Notes: a model not told the origin generated them from the sequence alone. Numbered from the stretch's first letter, positions 26,951 through 36,542 are shown. The stretch is DNA of 64,000 nt from Lachnospiraceae bacterium (GCA_021770615.1 JAETQR010000015.1:1-64000); one strand, 5' to 3'. A program made the numbers and translations.

Positions 26951-27871
26951 CTATATGAGCAGGAATAAGGCCACATTTCTGATAAAGCCACTTTTACAAA
27001 ATCCATACCGGAGCATCGCTTTTTTACGCCTCCATATTCCCATCCGGGACATTTGGGCAAACTGAAGCGCGATCTCCCGCTTTTCCTCTGCCAGCTCTGT
27101 GCCAAAGATATCATAAAAAGCACGTCCCTGCGCAAAGGCAGCGCGGATCGCTTCCCTCTGTCTGTGCAGATTCGATATCCTGTTTTTTGCATAATCAAAA
27201 AAGCTGCTTCCGCCAATCATATTACCACTATGCTGCCGATATTGCAAGGTGGTTTCTTGGATATAGGAAATTTTTCCAAAATGACTGCAGATCAGAGCAA
27301 GCCACCAGTCGTGCACCCGGATCTCTTCCGGCAGCACCTTGAGATACTCCCTGACGATCCCATTGATCATGATCGTACAGCCGATGCACTTATTTTCCAT
27401 AAAAAGATGCGCCGTGTCAAGTTTTTTCACATCCAGATGGCTGCTTTTATGAAAAGAACCGAGCTCCTGTCCGTTCCCACTGTCAAAATTCATGGCATCC
27501 GTAAACACCATAAGAGGGAATTCATCCTTATTTTCTTTTTCCAGTTGTTTCATCCTCTCATATGTTTTTCGTATTTTATCTCTGTGCCAGATATCATCCT
27601 GATCGCAGAGCATGATATACGGACTCTGGCTCCTGCGTATGCCCTCCAGAAAATTCATCGTGTATCCAAGGTTTTTCTCATTTTGATGAAACGTGATACA
27701 ATTATAACGTTCCACGTACTCTTTCACGATCTGCACCGTGCCATCGGAAGAACCGTCATCGCACACCTCGATACAAATATCTTTAAAATCATTATCGAGC
27801 AGCGAATCTAACTGCTCCCTAATATATTTCTCTCCATTATATGTCGCCAGCACAATATGGATCTGAGCCAC
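26951..27871 (-). CDS. Glycosyltransferase family 2 (rhamnosyltransferase-like)
   Basis: 306 residues. The GT-A fold opens with IHIVLATYNGEKYIREQLDS, continues with VCDDGSSDGT and the metal site LCDQDDIWHRDK, and has the acceptor-region motif RVHDWWLALICSHFG typical of rhamnosyl/galactosyl transferases of surface polysaccharides. The gene starts 1 base after the end of the next GT2 gene upstream and is 30 bases before the LCP gene. Confidence 0.92.
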   Translation of the reverse strand: MAQIHIVLATYNGEKYIREQLDSLLDNDFKDICIEVCDDGSSDGTVQIVKEYVERYNCITFHQNEKNLGYTMNFLEGIRRSQSPYIMLCDQDDIWHRDKIRKTYERMKQLEKENKDEFPLMVFTDAMNFDSGNGQELGSFHKSSHLDVKKLDTAHLFMENKCIGCTIMINGIVREYLKVLPEEIRVHDWWLALICSHFGKISYIQETTLQYRQHSGNMIGGSSFFDYAKNRISNLHRQREAIRAAFAQGRAFYDIFGTELAEEKREIALQFAQMSRMGIWRRKKAMLRYGFCKSGFIRNVALFLLI

Positions 27872-27872
27872 A

Positions 27873-28814
27873 CTAACACCTCCCGCTCCAGTACCTCTTA
27901 TTCATACTGAGCTTCTTTACCAGCCATCCCGGCAGCTTTTCATACCGGAGTCCAAGCCGGTATCCGATAAACTTAAAACCGCTCTGAAAGATCAGATCAG
28001 GGATCAAATACCATTTCCCGCATCGTACCAGATGCCTTATCGTGTCCTTGATAAGCCGTATCCCCTCCGACTCCGACTTGATGCTTTCAAAGATTTCCCG
28101 GTACTGCCTCTGTGATACCCCCAGGTCAAAATTTCTTGTCAGTTGCTCTCTGTACGTGTATTTATGGGAATGAACCACCCTGGCATCCGCCGCATAGGCA
28201 ATTTTATACCCCGCACCGATCACGCGTGAAGCAAAGATCATATCTTCATTAAAAATGGTCTCCGTAACAAAACCTCCCAGTTCTTCATACACGCTCTTTT
28301 TATACATCGCACAGGCATTGGAACAAAAATAAGTCTTGATCCCAAGCCGCTTAAGATCGTCTGAACTTTTGACAGAAGATTCTTCCGGATAATTAAACAT
28401 TCTCGTATAACTTTCGATCACCCCTGCCGCTTCTCCCGGTGTCTGTCTGGCGTAAGCTGTGGCAATCTTTTCTTCCGACGTAATATGCCGGTACATATTT
28501 TCGATCAGATACTCATCCTCCGGTACTGCATCCTGTGTCATAAAGAGCATATACTCTGCCTCCGAAAGAGATGCGCCCTGATTTCTCGTCCCCCCGTGAT
28601 CAAACTCATCTTTATCGACCGGGATGATCTTCATATTTTCTGCCCGCTTAAGGATTTCTTCTACTCTCTCGTCCTCACTGTCTCCGACCATCGTCTGCAA
28701 AAAAAGAATATGCGCCGGCTTCATCGTCTGAATTTTTAATTTTTCAATCAGCCGTTCCAGTTTTTCATCCGGCCGGTACACCGGTATGATCACATCTACT
28801 TTACCTGTGTCCAT
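27873..28814 (-). CDS. Glycosyltransferase family 2
   Basis: 313 residues: VDVIIPVYRPDEKLERLIEK at the N-terminus, EFDHGGTRNQGASLSEAEY, the metal motif FMTQDAVPED and the acceptor motif FNEDMIFASRVIGAGYKIAY. The HGGTRN pattern is characteristic of rhamnosyltransferases of the WcaA type. It is packed 1 base from the metH-like gene upstream and 1 base from the next glycosyltransferase, so it is cotranscribed with both. Confidence 0.92.
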   Translation of the reverse strand: MDTGKVDVIIPVYRPDEKLERLIEKLKIQTMKPAHILFLQTMVGDSEDERVEEILKRAENMKIIPVDKDEFDHGGTRNQGASLSEAEYMLFMTQDAVPEDEYLIENMYRHITSEEKIATAYARQTPGEAAGVIESYTRMFNYPEESSVKSSDDLKRLGIKTYFCSNACAMYKKSVYEELGGFVTETIFNEDMIFASRVIGAGYKIAYAADARVVHSHKYTYREQLTRNFDLGVSQRQYREIFESIKSESEGIRLIKDTIRHLVRCGKWYLIPDLIFQSGFKFIGYRLGLRYEKLPGWLVKKLSMNKRYWSGRC

Positions 28815-28815
28815 A

Positions 28816-31305
28816 TCACGAGCCTCCGTTTCCGAGTAGCCGGTTTACAAGTTTAACAGCTTCCCTGGCATCCTTTGAATATCCGTCTGCACCGATCTCT
28901 TTTGCATAGCTTTCTGTGACCACTGCGCCTCCGATCACGATCTTTGCCCGGATGTTCTGTTCTTTCGCCATCTCCACCAGATTTTTCATCTCTGTCATCG
29001 TGGTCGTCATAAGAGCGGACAGGCCGATCACTGCCGCATCCCTCTCCCTCGCTGTATCTAAGATCAACTGACTCTCCACATCTTTCCCAAGATCAATAAC
29101 ATCATACCCGTAATTTTTCAGCATAAGAACGACAAGATTTTTCCCAATATCGTGAATATCACCTTTTACGGTAGCCATAACGATCGTATCAAGTTTTTTG
29201 TCCCTGCGCTCTTTCGCAAGGAGAGGTTCCAGATAGTCAATGGCTTTTTCCATCGTCTCCGCACTCGAAATGAGCTGCGGAAGAAAATAAGTCCCTTTCT
29301 CAAACAGCTCCCCCACATGGTTGATCGCCGGGATCAGATATGCATCGATCATAGCTGCCGGCGCTGTCCCCTGTTCCAGTTCCTTCTTCACAAGCTCTAC
29401 GACCTGGGAATCTTTTCCTTTTACAACAGACAGAAAGAGCGGATGAGCATTTTCTCCTGCGGCACCATCGTCCTTCTTTCCTATCGCGCCCTTTTCAGAC
29501 ACTTTATTTTTCACAGTGTCTGACGAAATCTCTGCCGGACATACGCCGTTGATATAATTTAAATCTGCTCCGGATTTATTCAGAAGCAGATCCGATGCCA
29601 GCGCCGCATTGGTAAGCAATGTCTGTCCGGGATTGGCGATCGCCATCGTGAGGCCTTCCCCGATCGCCATCGTAAGGAACGCACTGTTTACAAACTGCCG
29701 CTCCGGAAGCCCGAATGAAATATTGGAGAGACCGCATATCGTCGCCACTCCCAGCTCATTTTTACAATATCGTATCGTCTCAAGCACTTCCAACGCCGCC
29801 CTTTTATTGGCACCGATCGTTGCCACCAGACCATCCACCACAATGTCCTTTTCCGACATTCCCTGGCGTTTGGCCTCTGTCATTATTGTGTTTATGATCT
29901 GTTTTTTCTCTTCAAGATCCTTTGGAAGCCCTTTTTCAGAAAGCGGCAGAAGGATAAACATCGCCCCGTATTTTTTTGCTGCCGGAATCAGCTTCTCAAA
30001 CTTTTCCGGCTCCAGTGAGATGGAATTGATCAAAGCTCTTCCCGGATAGATCCGAAGCGCTTCCTCCACCACATCCACATAACTGGAATCAATACTGAGC
30101 GGTACATCAACCGTTAATGTCAGCTCATGGATGACACGGAGCATCATCTCCTTTTCATCAATGCCATTCATCCCCATATTCACATCAAGGACTTTCGCTC
30201 CCTTTTCCACCTGTTCTTCTGCCATTGAGACAACGAGGTCTAACTTCCCTTCTTTTAACTCTGCCTGCAACGCCTTTTTTCCTGTCGGATTGATCCTTTC
30301 ACCCACAATGGAAAAAGTACCGCCCAGATCGATTTCCACAAAATTTCTTTCATTTGTCAGCGCCCGGATCTTTTTATCCTCCGGCATAGCAGCTTTTTTC
30401 GAAGAAAGACTCTCTTTCAGACACCGGATGTGTTCCGGCGTCGTCCCACAGCAGCCGCCTAAAACCGTAGCCCCAAGATCCACAAGCGGCATCATCGCCT
30501 CTGCAAATTCACCGGGTCCCATCCCGTATACGGTCTTTCCATCGACTAACTGCGGCAGTCCGGCATTTGGTTTTACGACCAAAGGAATGCCGGAAACCTT
30601 ACTCATCCGCTCCACGATCTCTGTCATCTTATCGGGTCCTGTGGAGCAATTCAGCCCTACAGCATCCGCCCCCATCGCCTCTAATACGATCACGGCTGTC
30701 TCCGGGCCCGTCCCATACAGTGTCCGCATATCCTCCTGAAACGTAAGCGTCACAAGAACGGGCATCCCCTCCCCACACGTTTCGCGGATCGCAAGAAGCG
30801 CCCCCCGGCACTCCTGAAGACTCATCATCGTCTCCACAGCAAACAGATCCACACCAGCTTCCTGTAAAAACAGTGCCTGTTCTTTATATACATCGATCAA
30901 CTCCTCAAACGGGAGTGTCCCGATCGGATACAGCTGCTCTCCTGTCATAGTCATATCGCCGGCGATATAGATCTTCCGCTCCGTACCGCTTTCGGCCACA
31001 GCCCGCCTCGACAGCCCGACAAGACGCCCGGTCAGTTCCTTCTGACGGGATTCCAGCCCGTACTCTGCCAGTTTGATCCGGTTACAGGTAAATGTAGGTG
31101 CATAGAGTACATCACTCCCTGCTTCGATATACCCCTTCTGCAGTTCCACAAACACATCCGGGTGTTCTAAGATCCATGTCTCCGGACAATCACCCGCCTG
31201 CATCCCATGCTCCTGAAGATTGGAACCGGTCGCACCGTCCAGGATGACAAATCCTTGTTTCAAATATTCTCTAAAATTCATCGGCTCTCTTTTCAATCTC
31301 TGCAT
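28816..31305 (-). CDS. metH: B12-dependent methionine synthase lacking the reactivation domain
   Basis: 829 residues in three modules. The homocysteine-binding barrel (1-290) has the zinc ligands GLNCSTGP and GGCCGTTPEH. The pterin-binding module (about 320-590) has GERINPTGKKALQAELKEG. The cobalamin-binding module (about 620-825) has VKGDIHDIGKNLVVLMLKNY with the DxHxxG lower-axial His. The C-terminal AdoMet reactivation domain of E. coli MetH is absent, as in most Clostridia, where it or a substitute is encoded elsewhere. The first ATG (GAGGG site) overlaps proS by 35 bases; Met9 at 31281 is an alternative. Confidence 0.92.
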   Translation of the reverse strand: MQRLKREPMNFREYLKQGFVILDGATGSNLQEHGMQAGDCPETWILEHPDVFVELQKGYIEAGSDVLYAPTFTCNRIKLAEYGLESRQKELTGRLVGLSRRAVAESGTERKIYIAGDMTMTGEQLYPIGTLPFEELIDVYKEQALFLQEAGVDLFAVETMMSLQECRGALLAIRETCGEGMPVLVTLTFQEDMRTLYGTGPETAVIVLEAMGADAVGLNCSTGPDKMTEIVERMSKVSGIPLVVKPNAGLPQLVDGKTVYGMGPGEFAEAMMPLVDLGATVLGGCCGTTPEHIRCLKESLSSKKAAMPEDKKIRALTNERNFVEIDLGGTFSIVGERINPTGKKALQAELKEGKLDLVVSMAEEQVEKGAKVLDVNMGMNGIDEKEMMLRVIHELTLTVDVPLSIDSSYVDVVEEALRIYPGRALINSISLEPEKFEKLIPAAKKYGAMFILLPLSEKGLPKDLEEKKQIINTIMTEAKRQGMSEKDIVVDGLVATIGANKRAALEVLETIRYCKNELGVATICGLSNISFGLPERQFVNSAFLTMAIGEGLTMAIANPGQTLLTNAALASDLLLNKSGADLNYINGVCPAEISSDTVKNKVSEKGAIGKKDDGAAGENAHPLFLSVVKGKDSQVVELVKKELEQGTAPAAMIDAYLIPAINHVGELFEKGTYFLPQLISSAETMEKAIDYLEPLLAKERRDKKLDTIVMATVKGDIHDIGKNLVVLMLKNYGYDVIDLGKDVESQLILDTARERDAAVIGLSALMTTTMTEMKNLVEMAKEQNIRAKIVIGGAVVTESYAKEIGADGYSKDAREAVKLVNRLLGNGGS

Positions 31306-33010
31306 AAAGTTCCCTCACCAGTTCTTCGATCGAATCCGCAGCTTTTTCAAGTTCCGCCTGTCTGCTGATCGATTTGTCCCTCGTCGTGATCTCCACACAT
31401 CCGTTTTTCATATTTCTTGGGCTCACTACAGCCCTCACTGGCACTCCTAACAGATCCGCATCGGAGAACATCGCCCCGGCACGCACCTCTCTGTCATCAT
31501 AGACCACTTCGAGCCTTCTCTTTTTCAGTTCCTCATACAGACGGTCTGCATAAGCGCGGCACTCTTCATCGTCCACGCGCACACAGCACAGATGTACTTC
31601 CCACGGTGCGATCGTGATCGGCCATACGGGACCGTATTCATCATGTCTTACCTCACAGACCGAGGCAGCCAGACGGCCGACACCGATCCCATAACATCCC
31701 ATGACCGGATTCTTTTTATTTCCCTCGTTGTCCAAGTACTCCATTCCCATCGGTTCCGTATATTTCGTTCCGAGCTGAAAAATATTTCCAACTTCAATCC
31801 CGCGCTCGATCTTTAATGACTTTTTCCCACAGCAGGGACAGATCCCGCCCTCGACTGCTTTGGCAAAATCACCGTACTCCACATCTCCCATATCCCGCTT
31901 TATATCGAGGCCGGTATAATGCTTTCCATCGATATTCCCGCCACAACACAGATTTGCGATCCCTTCTAAAGAACGGTCGATCAGAACGGTGTAATCTCCA
32001 TTCAGGGCATACGGCCCGATGGAACCAGCCTGCAGGCCGCACTCCTTCGTAATGACTGCCGGATGGATCGCACAGCCTAAATGATTTTTTATTTTCGTCT
32101 CATTTGCCTCAAGGTCTCCACGCAAAAACAGCACGATATAAGAATCATCTTCATTCTTCTGGTAAACGACTGCCTTACATGAATTCTCCACCGGAAGTCC
32201 CAAAAACTCACACACATCATCGATCGTGTGCTTATCCGGGGTATCCACGAGTTTTAATTCTTCCTGCGGCAGTGTCTGGTTATTTTCGACGATACATTCT
32301 GCCGCCTCCATATTCGCACGGAAATCACACTCTGAACAGAGGACGATCGAATCCTCCCCCACCGGGGTCAGAAGCATATACTCATGGGAAATGCTCCCTC
32401 CCATCATCCCCGAATCCGAGGCAACTACGATCACCTCCGGAATTCCGGCTCTGGCAAAGATCCTCTGGTATGCCTTATAGCATCTGTCATAGTATTCCTC
32501 CAGATCCTCCTGTGATGTATGGAAAGAGTAGGCATCCTTCATCGTAAATTCACGCACACGGATCAACCCTGCACGAGGACGCGCCTCATCACGAAACTTT
32601 GTCTGTATCTGATAGATCATAAACGGATATTTGGTATAACTGTTCGCATATTCCCTCACAAGATGGACTGCCGCCTCCTCATGGGTCATTCCAAGAAGCA
32701 TCTGGGCGTTGTTTCTGTCCTTAAACCGCAAAAGCTCACTGCCCACACTCTGAAACCGCCCGGACTCCTCCCACAGGCTCCCCGGAAGCGCCACCGGAAA
32801 TAATACCTCTTGTCCATCAATGGCATCCATCTCCTCCCGTATGATTGCCTCAATCTTCGCCGTAATGCGTTTGAGCGGCGGGAACTGGGAAAATATACCA
32901 TTCGCCATGTTTTTCATATAGCCGCCACGGATCATAAGTGCATGGCTGTCAATCGCACAATCCGATGGCTTCTCCTTAAATCTGTCTCCTACTAACCGAT
33001 CCAATTTCAT
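31271..33010 (-). CDS. proS: Prolyl-tRNA synthetase
   Basis: 579 residues, the bacterial type with an editing insertion. Class II motif 2 reads YQIQTKFRDEARPRAGLIRV, a YbaK/INS-like editing domain lies at about 240-390 (CKAVVYQKNEDDSYIVLFLR), motif 3 is MGCYGIGVGRLAASVCE, and an anticodon-binding domain ends the protein. It charges tRNA-Pro. No T-box leader is present since only 18 bases separate it from the MATE gene. Confidence 0.97.
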   Translation of the reverse strand: MKLDRLVGDRFKEKPSDCAIDSHALMIRGGYMKNMANGIFSQFPPLKRITAKIEAIIREEMDAIDGQEVLFPVALPGSLWEESGRFQSVGSELLRFKDRNNAQMLLGMTHEEAAVHLVREYANSYTKYPFMIYQIQTKFRDEARPRAGLIRVREFTMKDAYSFHTSQEDLEEYYDRCYKAYQRIFARAGIPEVIVVASDSGMMGGSISHEYMLLTPVGEDSIVLCSECDFRANMEAAECIVENNQTLPQEELKLVDTPDKHTIDDVCEFLGLPVENSCKAVVYQKNEDDSYIVLFLRGDLEANETKIKNHLGCAIHPAVITKECGLQAGSIGPYALNGDYTVLIDRSLEGIANLCCGGNIDGKHYTGLDIKRDMGDVEYGDFAKAVEGGICPCCGKKSLKIERGIEVGNIFQLGTKYTEPMGMEYLDNEGNKKNPVMGCYGIGVGRLAASVCEVRHDEYGPVWPITIAPWEVHLCCVRVDDEECRAYADRLYEELKKRRLEVVYDDREVRAGAMFSDADLLGVPVRAVVSPRNMKNGCVEITTRDKSISRQAELEKAADSIEELVRELYAEIEKRADEF

Positions 33011-33028
33011 TTTGCTCCTCCTTCTTTC

Positions 33029-34423
33029 TTATAAAGTCTTTATCTTATTCCGGTATAATCGGATAAAAAATACGGTACTGAGTACCAGTGAGCCAATCTC
33101 TGCGATCGGAAATGCCCACCACACAGAACCGAGCCCGGCAAACTTCGCCAACAGATATGCCACCGGAAGTATGATGACGAGCTGGCGCAGCACTGAAACC
33201 GCAAGGCTCACAAATCCCTCACCAAACGCCTGAAAGGTCGACATAAAAATGATCGAACATCCGGCAAACATAAAGCACGTCCCAATGATACGCAGGGCCG
33301 GGACACCGATCTCAAGCATCGTCGGCGAGGCGTCAAACAATGACAAAAGCAGTTCCGGAACACACAGGAAAATACACATTCCGACCAACATGATCGTCAC
33401 CGATATCATGACGCTGAATTTTACTGCTTCCACGATCCGCTCCTTATGCCTTGCCCCGTAGTTGTAGGCCACGATCGGGATCAGACCGTTGTTCAGACCA
33501 AATACAGGCATAAAGATAAAACTATTTAATTTAAAATAAACGCCGAATACGGCAACTGCTGTCGTTGAAAACGGAGCCAGTATTTTATTCATCCCATATG
33601 TCATGACCGAACCGATCGCCTGCATAATGATCGAAGGCACACCGACCCAGTAGATCGTCTTGATCGTCGCTGCCACCGGCTTCATTCCCTGAAGTGAAAA
33701 ATGAATATCCGTATTCTTTTTCAGATTAAATACGATGGAAAGCGACATGGCGATCACCTGACCGATAACAGTAGCCAGAGCTGCTCCGCGTATACCCATC
33801 TCCGGCATTCCAAAATATCCAAAGATCAGGATCGGATCGAGAATGATATTGATGATCGCCCCCGTTCCCTGTGTGATCATGGTATAAAATGTCTTTCCCG
33901 TAGCCTGAAGGAGACGCTCTAACATCATCTCAAACAAAAATCCAAAAGAAAGGATCATACAGATCGACAGATAACCCGTACCGTATTCCACGATCCTTGC
34001 TGCATTTGGCAAAGACATATCGACCTGCGACTCAAAAAATATCCGGGCGCCAAATATCCCAAACAGACAAAACAGCGCATAGCTGATAAACATAAGAAAA
34101 ATGCCGGCATTCGCTGCACGGTTCGCCTCTTCAAATTTTTTCTCACCCAGACTTTTTGACAAAAGCGCATTAACGCCGACTCCGGTACCACCGGCCACTG
34201 CGACCATAAGCGTCTGGACCGGAAACGCAAGCGATACTGCTGTCAGGGCGTCCTCCCCGACCCTTGAGACAAAAATACTGTCTACAATATTATATAATGC
34301 CTGTACGAGCATCGATGCCATCATCGGAAGCGACATGCTGATGATAAGCTGCTTCACCGGCATGACTCCCATCTTATTTTCCTGCTGTCTCTCTGCCGTG
34401 TGTTCCATTTTACTTTTCTCCAT
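33029..34423 (-). CDS. MATE-family efflux transporter
   Basis: About 464 residues with twelve membrane segments and the MATE repeats: LIISMSLPMMASMLVQALYN, VDSIFVSRVGEDALTAVSLA and the mirrored second half (GLNNGLIPIVAYNYGA). It exports cationic drugs or metabolites with Na+ or H+. The ATG at 34423 is preferred over an upstream TTG at 34459 that would overlap the neighbouring gene. It lies between the histidine phosphatase gene (8-base gap) and proS. Confidence 0.92.
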   Translation of the reverse strand: MEKSKMEHTAERQQENKMGVMPVKQLIISMSLPMMASMLVQALYNIVDSIFVSRVGEDALTAVSLAFPVQTLMVAVAGGTGVGVNALLSKSLGEKKFEEANRAANAGIFLMFISYALFCLFGIFGARIFFESQVDMSLPNAARIVEYGTGYLSICMILSFGFLFEMMLERLLQATGKTFYTMITQGTGAIINIILDPILIFGYFGMPEMGIRGAALATVIGQVIAMSLSIVFNLKKNTDIHFSLQGMKPVAATIKTIYWVGVPSIIMQAIGSVMTYGMNKILAPFSTTAVAVFGVYFKLNSFIFMPVFGLNNGLIPIVAYNYGARHKERIVEAVKFSVMISVTIMLVGMCIFLCVPELLLSLFDASPTMLEIGVPALRIIGTCFMFAGCSIIFMSTFQAFGEGFVSLAVSVLRQLVIILPVAYLLAKFAGLGSVWWAFPIAEIGSLVLSTVFFIRLYRNKIKTL

Positions 34424-34431
34424 TCTTCTCT

Positions 34432-35082
34432 CTATTTCCTTATAAGCGATGACTTCCAATTATTTCTCAAAAGCTCCGGGTATCTTTCCAGATGGGAAAA
34501 ATCATTAAAACGTTCCAGATAAAACAGATTTCTCTCTTCATCAAAACAGATCTGCGTGATCGACGTGTTTTCCAGATCGATCGCAAATTTCAATTTATTT
34601 TTCATCGGCGTCTGTGTCAGATGTGCACAGAGAGCCCGTATCACCCCGCCATGCGTCACGATAGCAATGCGTTGTTCCGGTAACTGACAGATCCTCTCCA
34701 CATGCGGCATGACACGCCGGATGACATCTGCCCCGTTTTCCCCTCCGGGATAAGGAAGATCGCTCGTCTGCATCGCACGTTCCCTGCGGAACTCTTCATA
34801 TTCTTTCAGGATCACATCATCCTCTTTTCCGGTCATCGTTCCAAAATCAATCTCCCGGAAATCTGCAATCTGCTTCGGTTTAAGCTCCAGTGTACTGCCA
34901 ATGACAACCGCTGTCTCCACCGCACGTTTCAGCCCGCTGCAGTACAGCTTTTCTATCTGATAGTATGTAAGCCTGTCCGCCAGAAGCTCTGCCTGCGTTC
35001 TTCCTGCCTCATCCAGACCGGCATCCACATTGCACCTTTTTGAACTCTGTCTTCCATGCCGGATCAGAAAGATCTCCTTCAT
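34432..35082 (-). CDS. Histidine phosphatase (phosphoglycerate mutase-like)
   Basis: About 216 residues. The catalytic motif is IFLIRHGRQ, the phosphate pocket includes SGLKRAVETA, and the second His lies in IAIVTHGGVIRALCAHL. The start MKEIFLIRHG is chosen because GAGGTGAT sits just upstream; GTG and ATG codons 6-9 bases earlier overlap that site. The substrate is unknown. It heads the long minus-strand run that continues through MATE, proS and metH to ilvC. Confidence 0.9.
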   Translation of the reverse strand: MKEIFLIRHGRQSSKRCNVDAGLDEAGRTQAELLADRLTYYQIEKLYCSGLKRAVETAVVIGSTLELKPKQIADFREIDFGTMTGKEDDVILKEYEEFRRERAMQTSDLPYPGGENGADVIRRVMPHVERICQLPEQRIAIVTHGGVIRALCAHLTQTPMKNKLKFAIDLENTSITQICFDEERNLFYLERFNDFSHLERYPELLRNNWKSSLIRK

Positions 35083-35161
35083 CCTCATCACCTCTGAATC
35101 ATTCAGGTTCTTATTATATAACGTATATTTATTTTTGTAAAGCAGGCATTTGCAGCCACTG

Positions 35162-35435
35162 TGGAAATCAATTTTTAATTGTTACTCTTCTCCCGAAAAC
35201 TGATGAAAGATTGTACAATGGAGAGAATGTTTCCCGATAAGAACCCGCTTGCGCTTAAAATAAACATGTAGCGGTACAAAGGCTACAAGGTGTAAAAATC
35301 ACACCTGGTGCGTAGCACCTTATACGCAGCCTAAGGACCGACACGTTTATACGGTCCTTATCGGGAAATATTCTCTCCATTGTACAAAACTTCATTAAGT
35401 TTCGGAAAAGAGTATCAACTAAAAATTGATTTCCA
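35162..35435 (+). repeat. Giant hairpin C1 (family C)
   Basis: Arms of about 80 nt (left from 35162, right ending 35435), roughly 85 percent complementary, enclose a core of about 115 nt with AACATGTAGCGGTACAAAGG, then CGCAGCCTAAGGACCGACA. The same core occurs in C2 on the other strand with unrelated arms. It lies between the starts of the phosphatase gene and the end of the LytTR gene. Confidence 0.85.
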
Positions 35436-35465
35436 TATATGGTTTATATGATTGGCGCCGTTGAA

Positions 35466-35535
35466 CCAGGGTGCCAAAAGCACTTTGTTATGAAGGGGAT
35501 TGGCAATATGCACATTAAGACAAAGGGCTTTTAAC
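35466..35535. repeat. Degenerate family B piece (B4)
   Basis: A short inverted repeat (GTGCCAAAAGCACTTTGT and ACAAAGGGCTTTTAACATCC) surrounds GGCAATATGCACA, the border motif of family B. It appears to be a remnant, or a solo end, of that element. Confidence 0.6.
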
Positions 35536-35545
35536 ATCCTAAGCT

Positions 35546-35869
35546 TTATATATAATGCATCTTTCTCAAAAAGTCACTCTTATATTTCCGCCCGATCGCT
35601 ATTTCCCCTATCTCATCTTTTAAAATTATGACATTTTCCGTGCGATCGATCTTTTCTATAAAAATACAGTTTACAAGAAAGGATTTATGGCATTGGCACA
35701 AATAATCATTTCCAAGAGCCAAATGGATACTGTTCAGCGTAACATATGGTATATAAACGATTCCTTCCAGTGTATAGATAAAAACTGTCCGGCAGCAATG
35801 CTCCACGTAAATGATATCACGGATATCAAAATGATTCATTTTCCCCTGAATGCACACAAAAACATCCAT
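35546..35869 (-). CDS. Stand-alone LytTR DNA-binding protein
   Basis: 107 residues that are entirely a LytTR domain: IRDIIYVEHCCRTVFIYTLE, LGNDYLCQCHKSFLVNCIFI and ILKDEIGEIAIGRKYKSDFL. There is no receiver or membrane domain, so it is not a classical response regulator. It starts 7 bases after the end of an XRE-type gene and is probably cotranscribed with it. Stand-alone LytTR proteins often pair with membrane inhibitors (LytTR regulatory systems), but no such partner is seen here. Confidence 0.85.
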   Translation of the reverse strand: MDVFVCIQGKMNHFDIRDIIYVEHCCRTVFIYTLEGIVYIPYVTLNSIHLALGNDYLCQCHKSFLVNCIFIEKIDRTENVIILKDEIGEIAIGRKYKSDFLRKMHYI

Positions 35870-35876
35870 GGCATCT

Positions 35877-36239
35877 CTAGTAATACTTTTTATCGTTACC
35901 GTCTCCTTTGTTCCCAGCCCGCATCAGATAAGTCCTCTCACAGGAATCCAGCAGCTGATGCAGGAAATAAAATGTTTCTTCCGGCGTTCCATAGATAAGA
36001 TCCCTCGCGATATCTTCTTCTTTGGATCTGCCCGTGATCAGATAATTCAAGTCGATGCCATAAATTTCCCGCAGCATTTTCAACCGCACAAGACTGAGCG
36101 CATGCTCTCCTCTCTCCAGTTTTTGAAAATGTCCCACGCTCAGTTCGAGTGTCTCTGCCATCTCCTCACAGGAAACATCCAGCATATTTCTTATTTTCCT
36201 TAATCTCCTTCCCACCATATAATTGATCCTTAACTTCAT
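35877..36239 (-). CDS. XRE-family HTH regulator
   Basis: About 120 residues from MKLRINYMVG. The HTH covers residues 7-62 (VGRRLRKIRNMLDVSCEEMA, ETLELSVGHFQKLERGEHA), with a helical C-terminal tail. The second helix is a weak match to a typical HTH but the spacing is right. It is the first gene of a pair with the LytTR gene and faces another XRE gene (36543) across a 300-base gap. Confidence 0.8.
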   Translation of the reverse strand: MKLRINYMVGRRLRKIRNMLDVSCEEMAETLELSVGHFQKLERGEHALSLVRLKMLREIYGIDLNYLITGRSKEEDIARDLIYGTPEETFYFLHQLLDSCERTYLMRAGNKGDGNDKKYY

Positions 36240-36430
36240 TCTCAGCCTCCGTGAACACACTTTTACCTGTAACCGGTGTAACGTTATTTATCCCTCCCCC
36301 TGACACCATATATTTTACATGTTTTTCAGAAAATTGATAGTTCAATATTGGGGCATTTTCAATCGTATTGCGAGCATTTCCCGAAATACCGTATCTTTCA
36401 AAACCCAACTTTTTTTATTTGAAAACAAAA

Positions 36431-36481
36431 AAGAAACTGTAGTACTTCCGCAAAATTAAGAATTGAATACTACAGTTCCTT
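36431..36481 (-). terminator. Orphan hairpin between divergent regulators
   Basis: AAGGAACTGTAGTATTC pairs with GAAGTACTACAGTTTCTT (14 of 17) and on the minus strand is followed by TTTTTTGTTTTC, a good terminator. No minus-strand gene ends here, so it may stop antisense transcription or serve as a regulator site. The rest of 36240-36542 shows only a possible -35-like CTGACA (36494) for the plus-strand gene. Confidence 0.5.
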
Positions 36482-36542
36482 GTGAGAATAACAACTGACA
36501 GGTACACTAGAAGCAAAGGTTTTTACAAAGGAGGAAAAAAGG

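Noticed and set aside
27053..27811. 252-codon plus-strand ORF opposite the first glycosyltransferase
   Set aside because: It is antisense to a gene with clear GT2 motifs; its length follows from codon bias on the other strand.
30131..30739. 202-codon plus-strand ORF opposite metH
   Set aside because: It is antisense to conserved homocysteine-binding and pterin-binding segments and rich in Ser/Pro as expected for a shadow frame.
33011..33028. T-box leader for proS
   Set aside because: Only 18 bases separate proS from the preceding gene, too short for a T-box.
36166..36408. 80-codon minus-strand ORF overlapping the XRE gene start
   Set aside because: It overlaps the better-supported HTH gene, lacks a ribosome site and has no recognisable domain.
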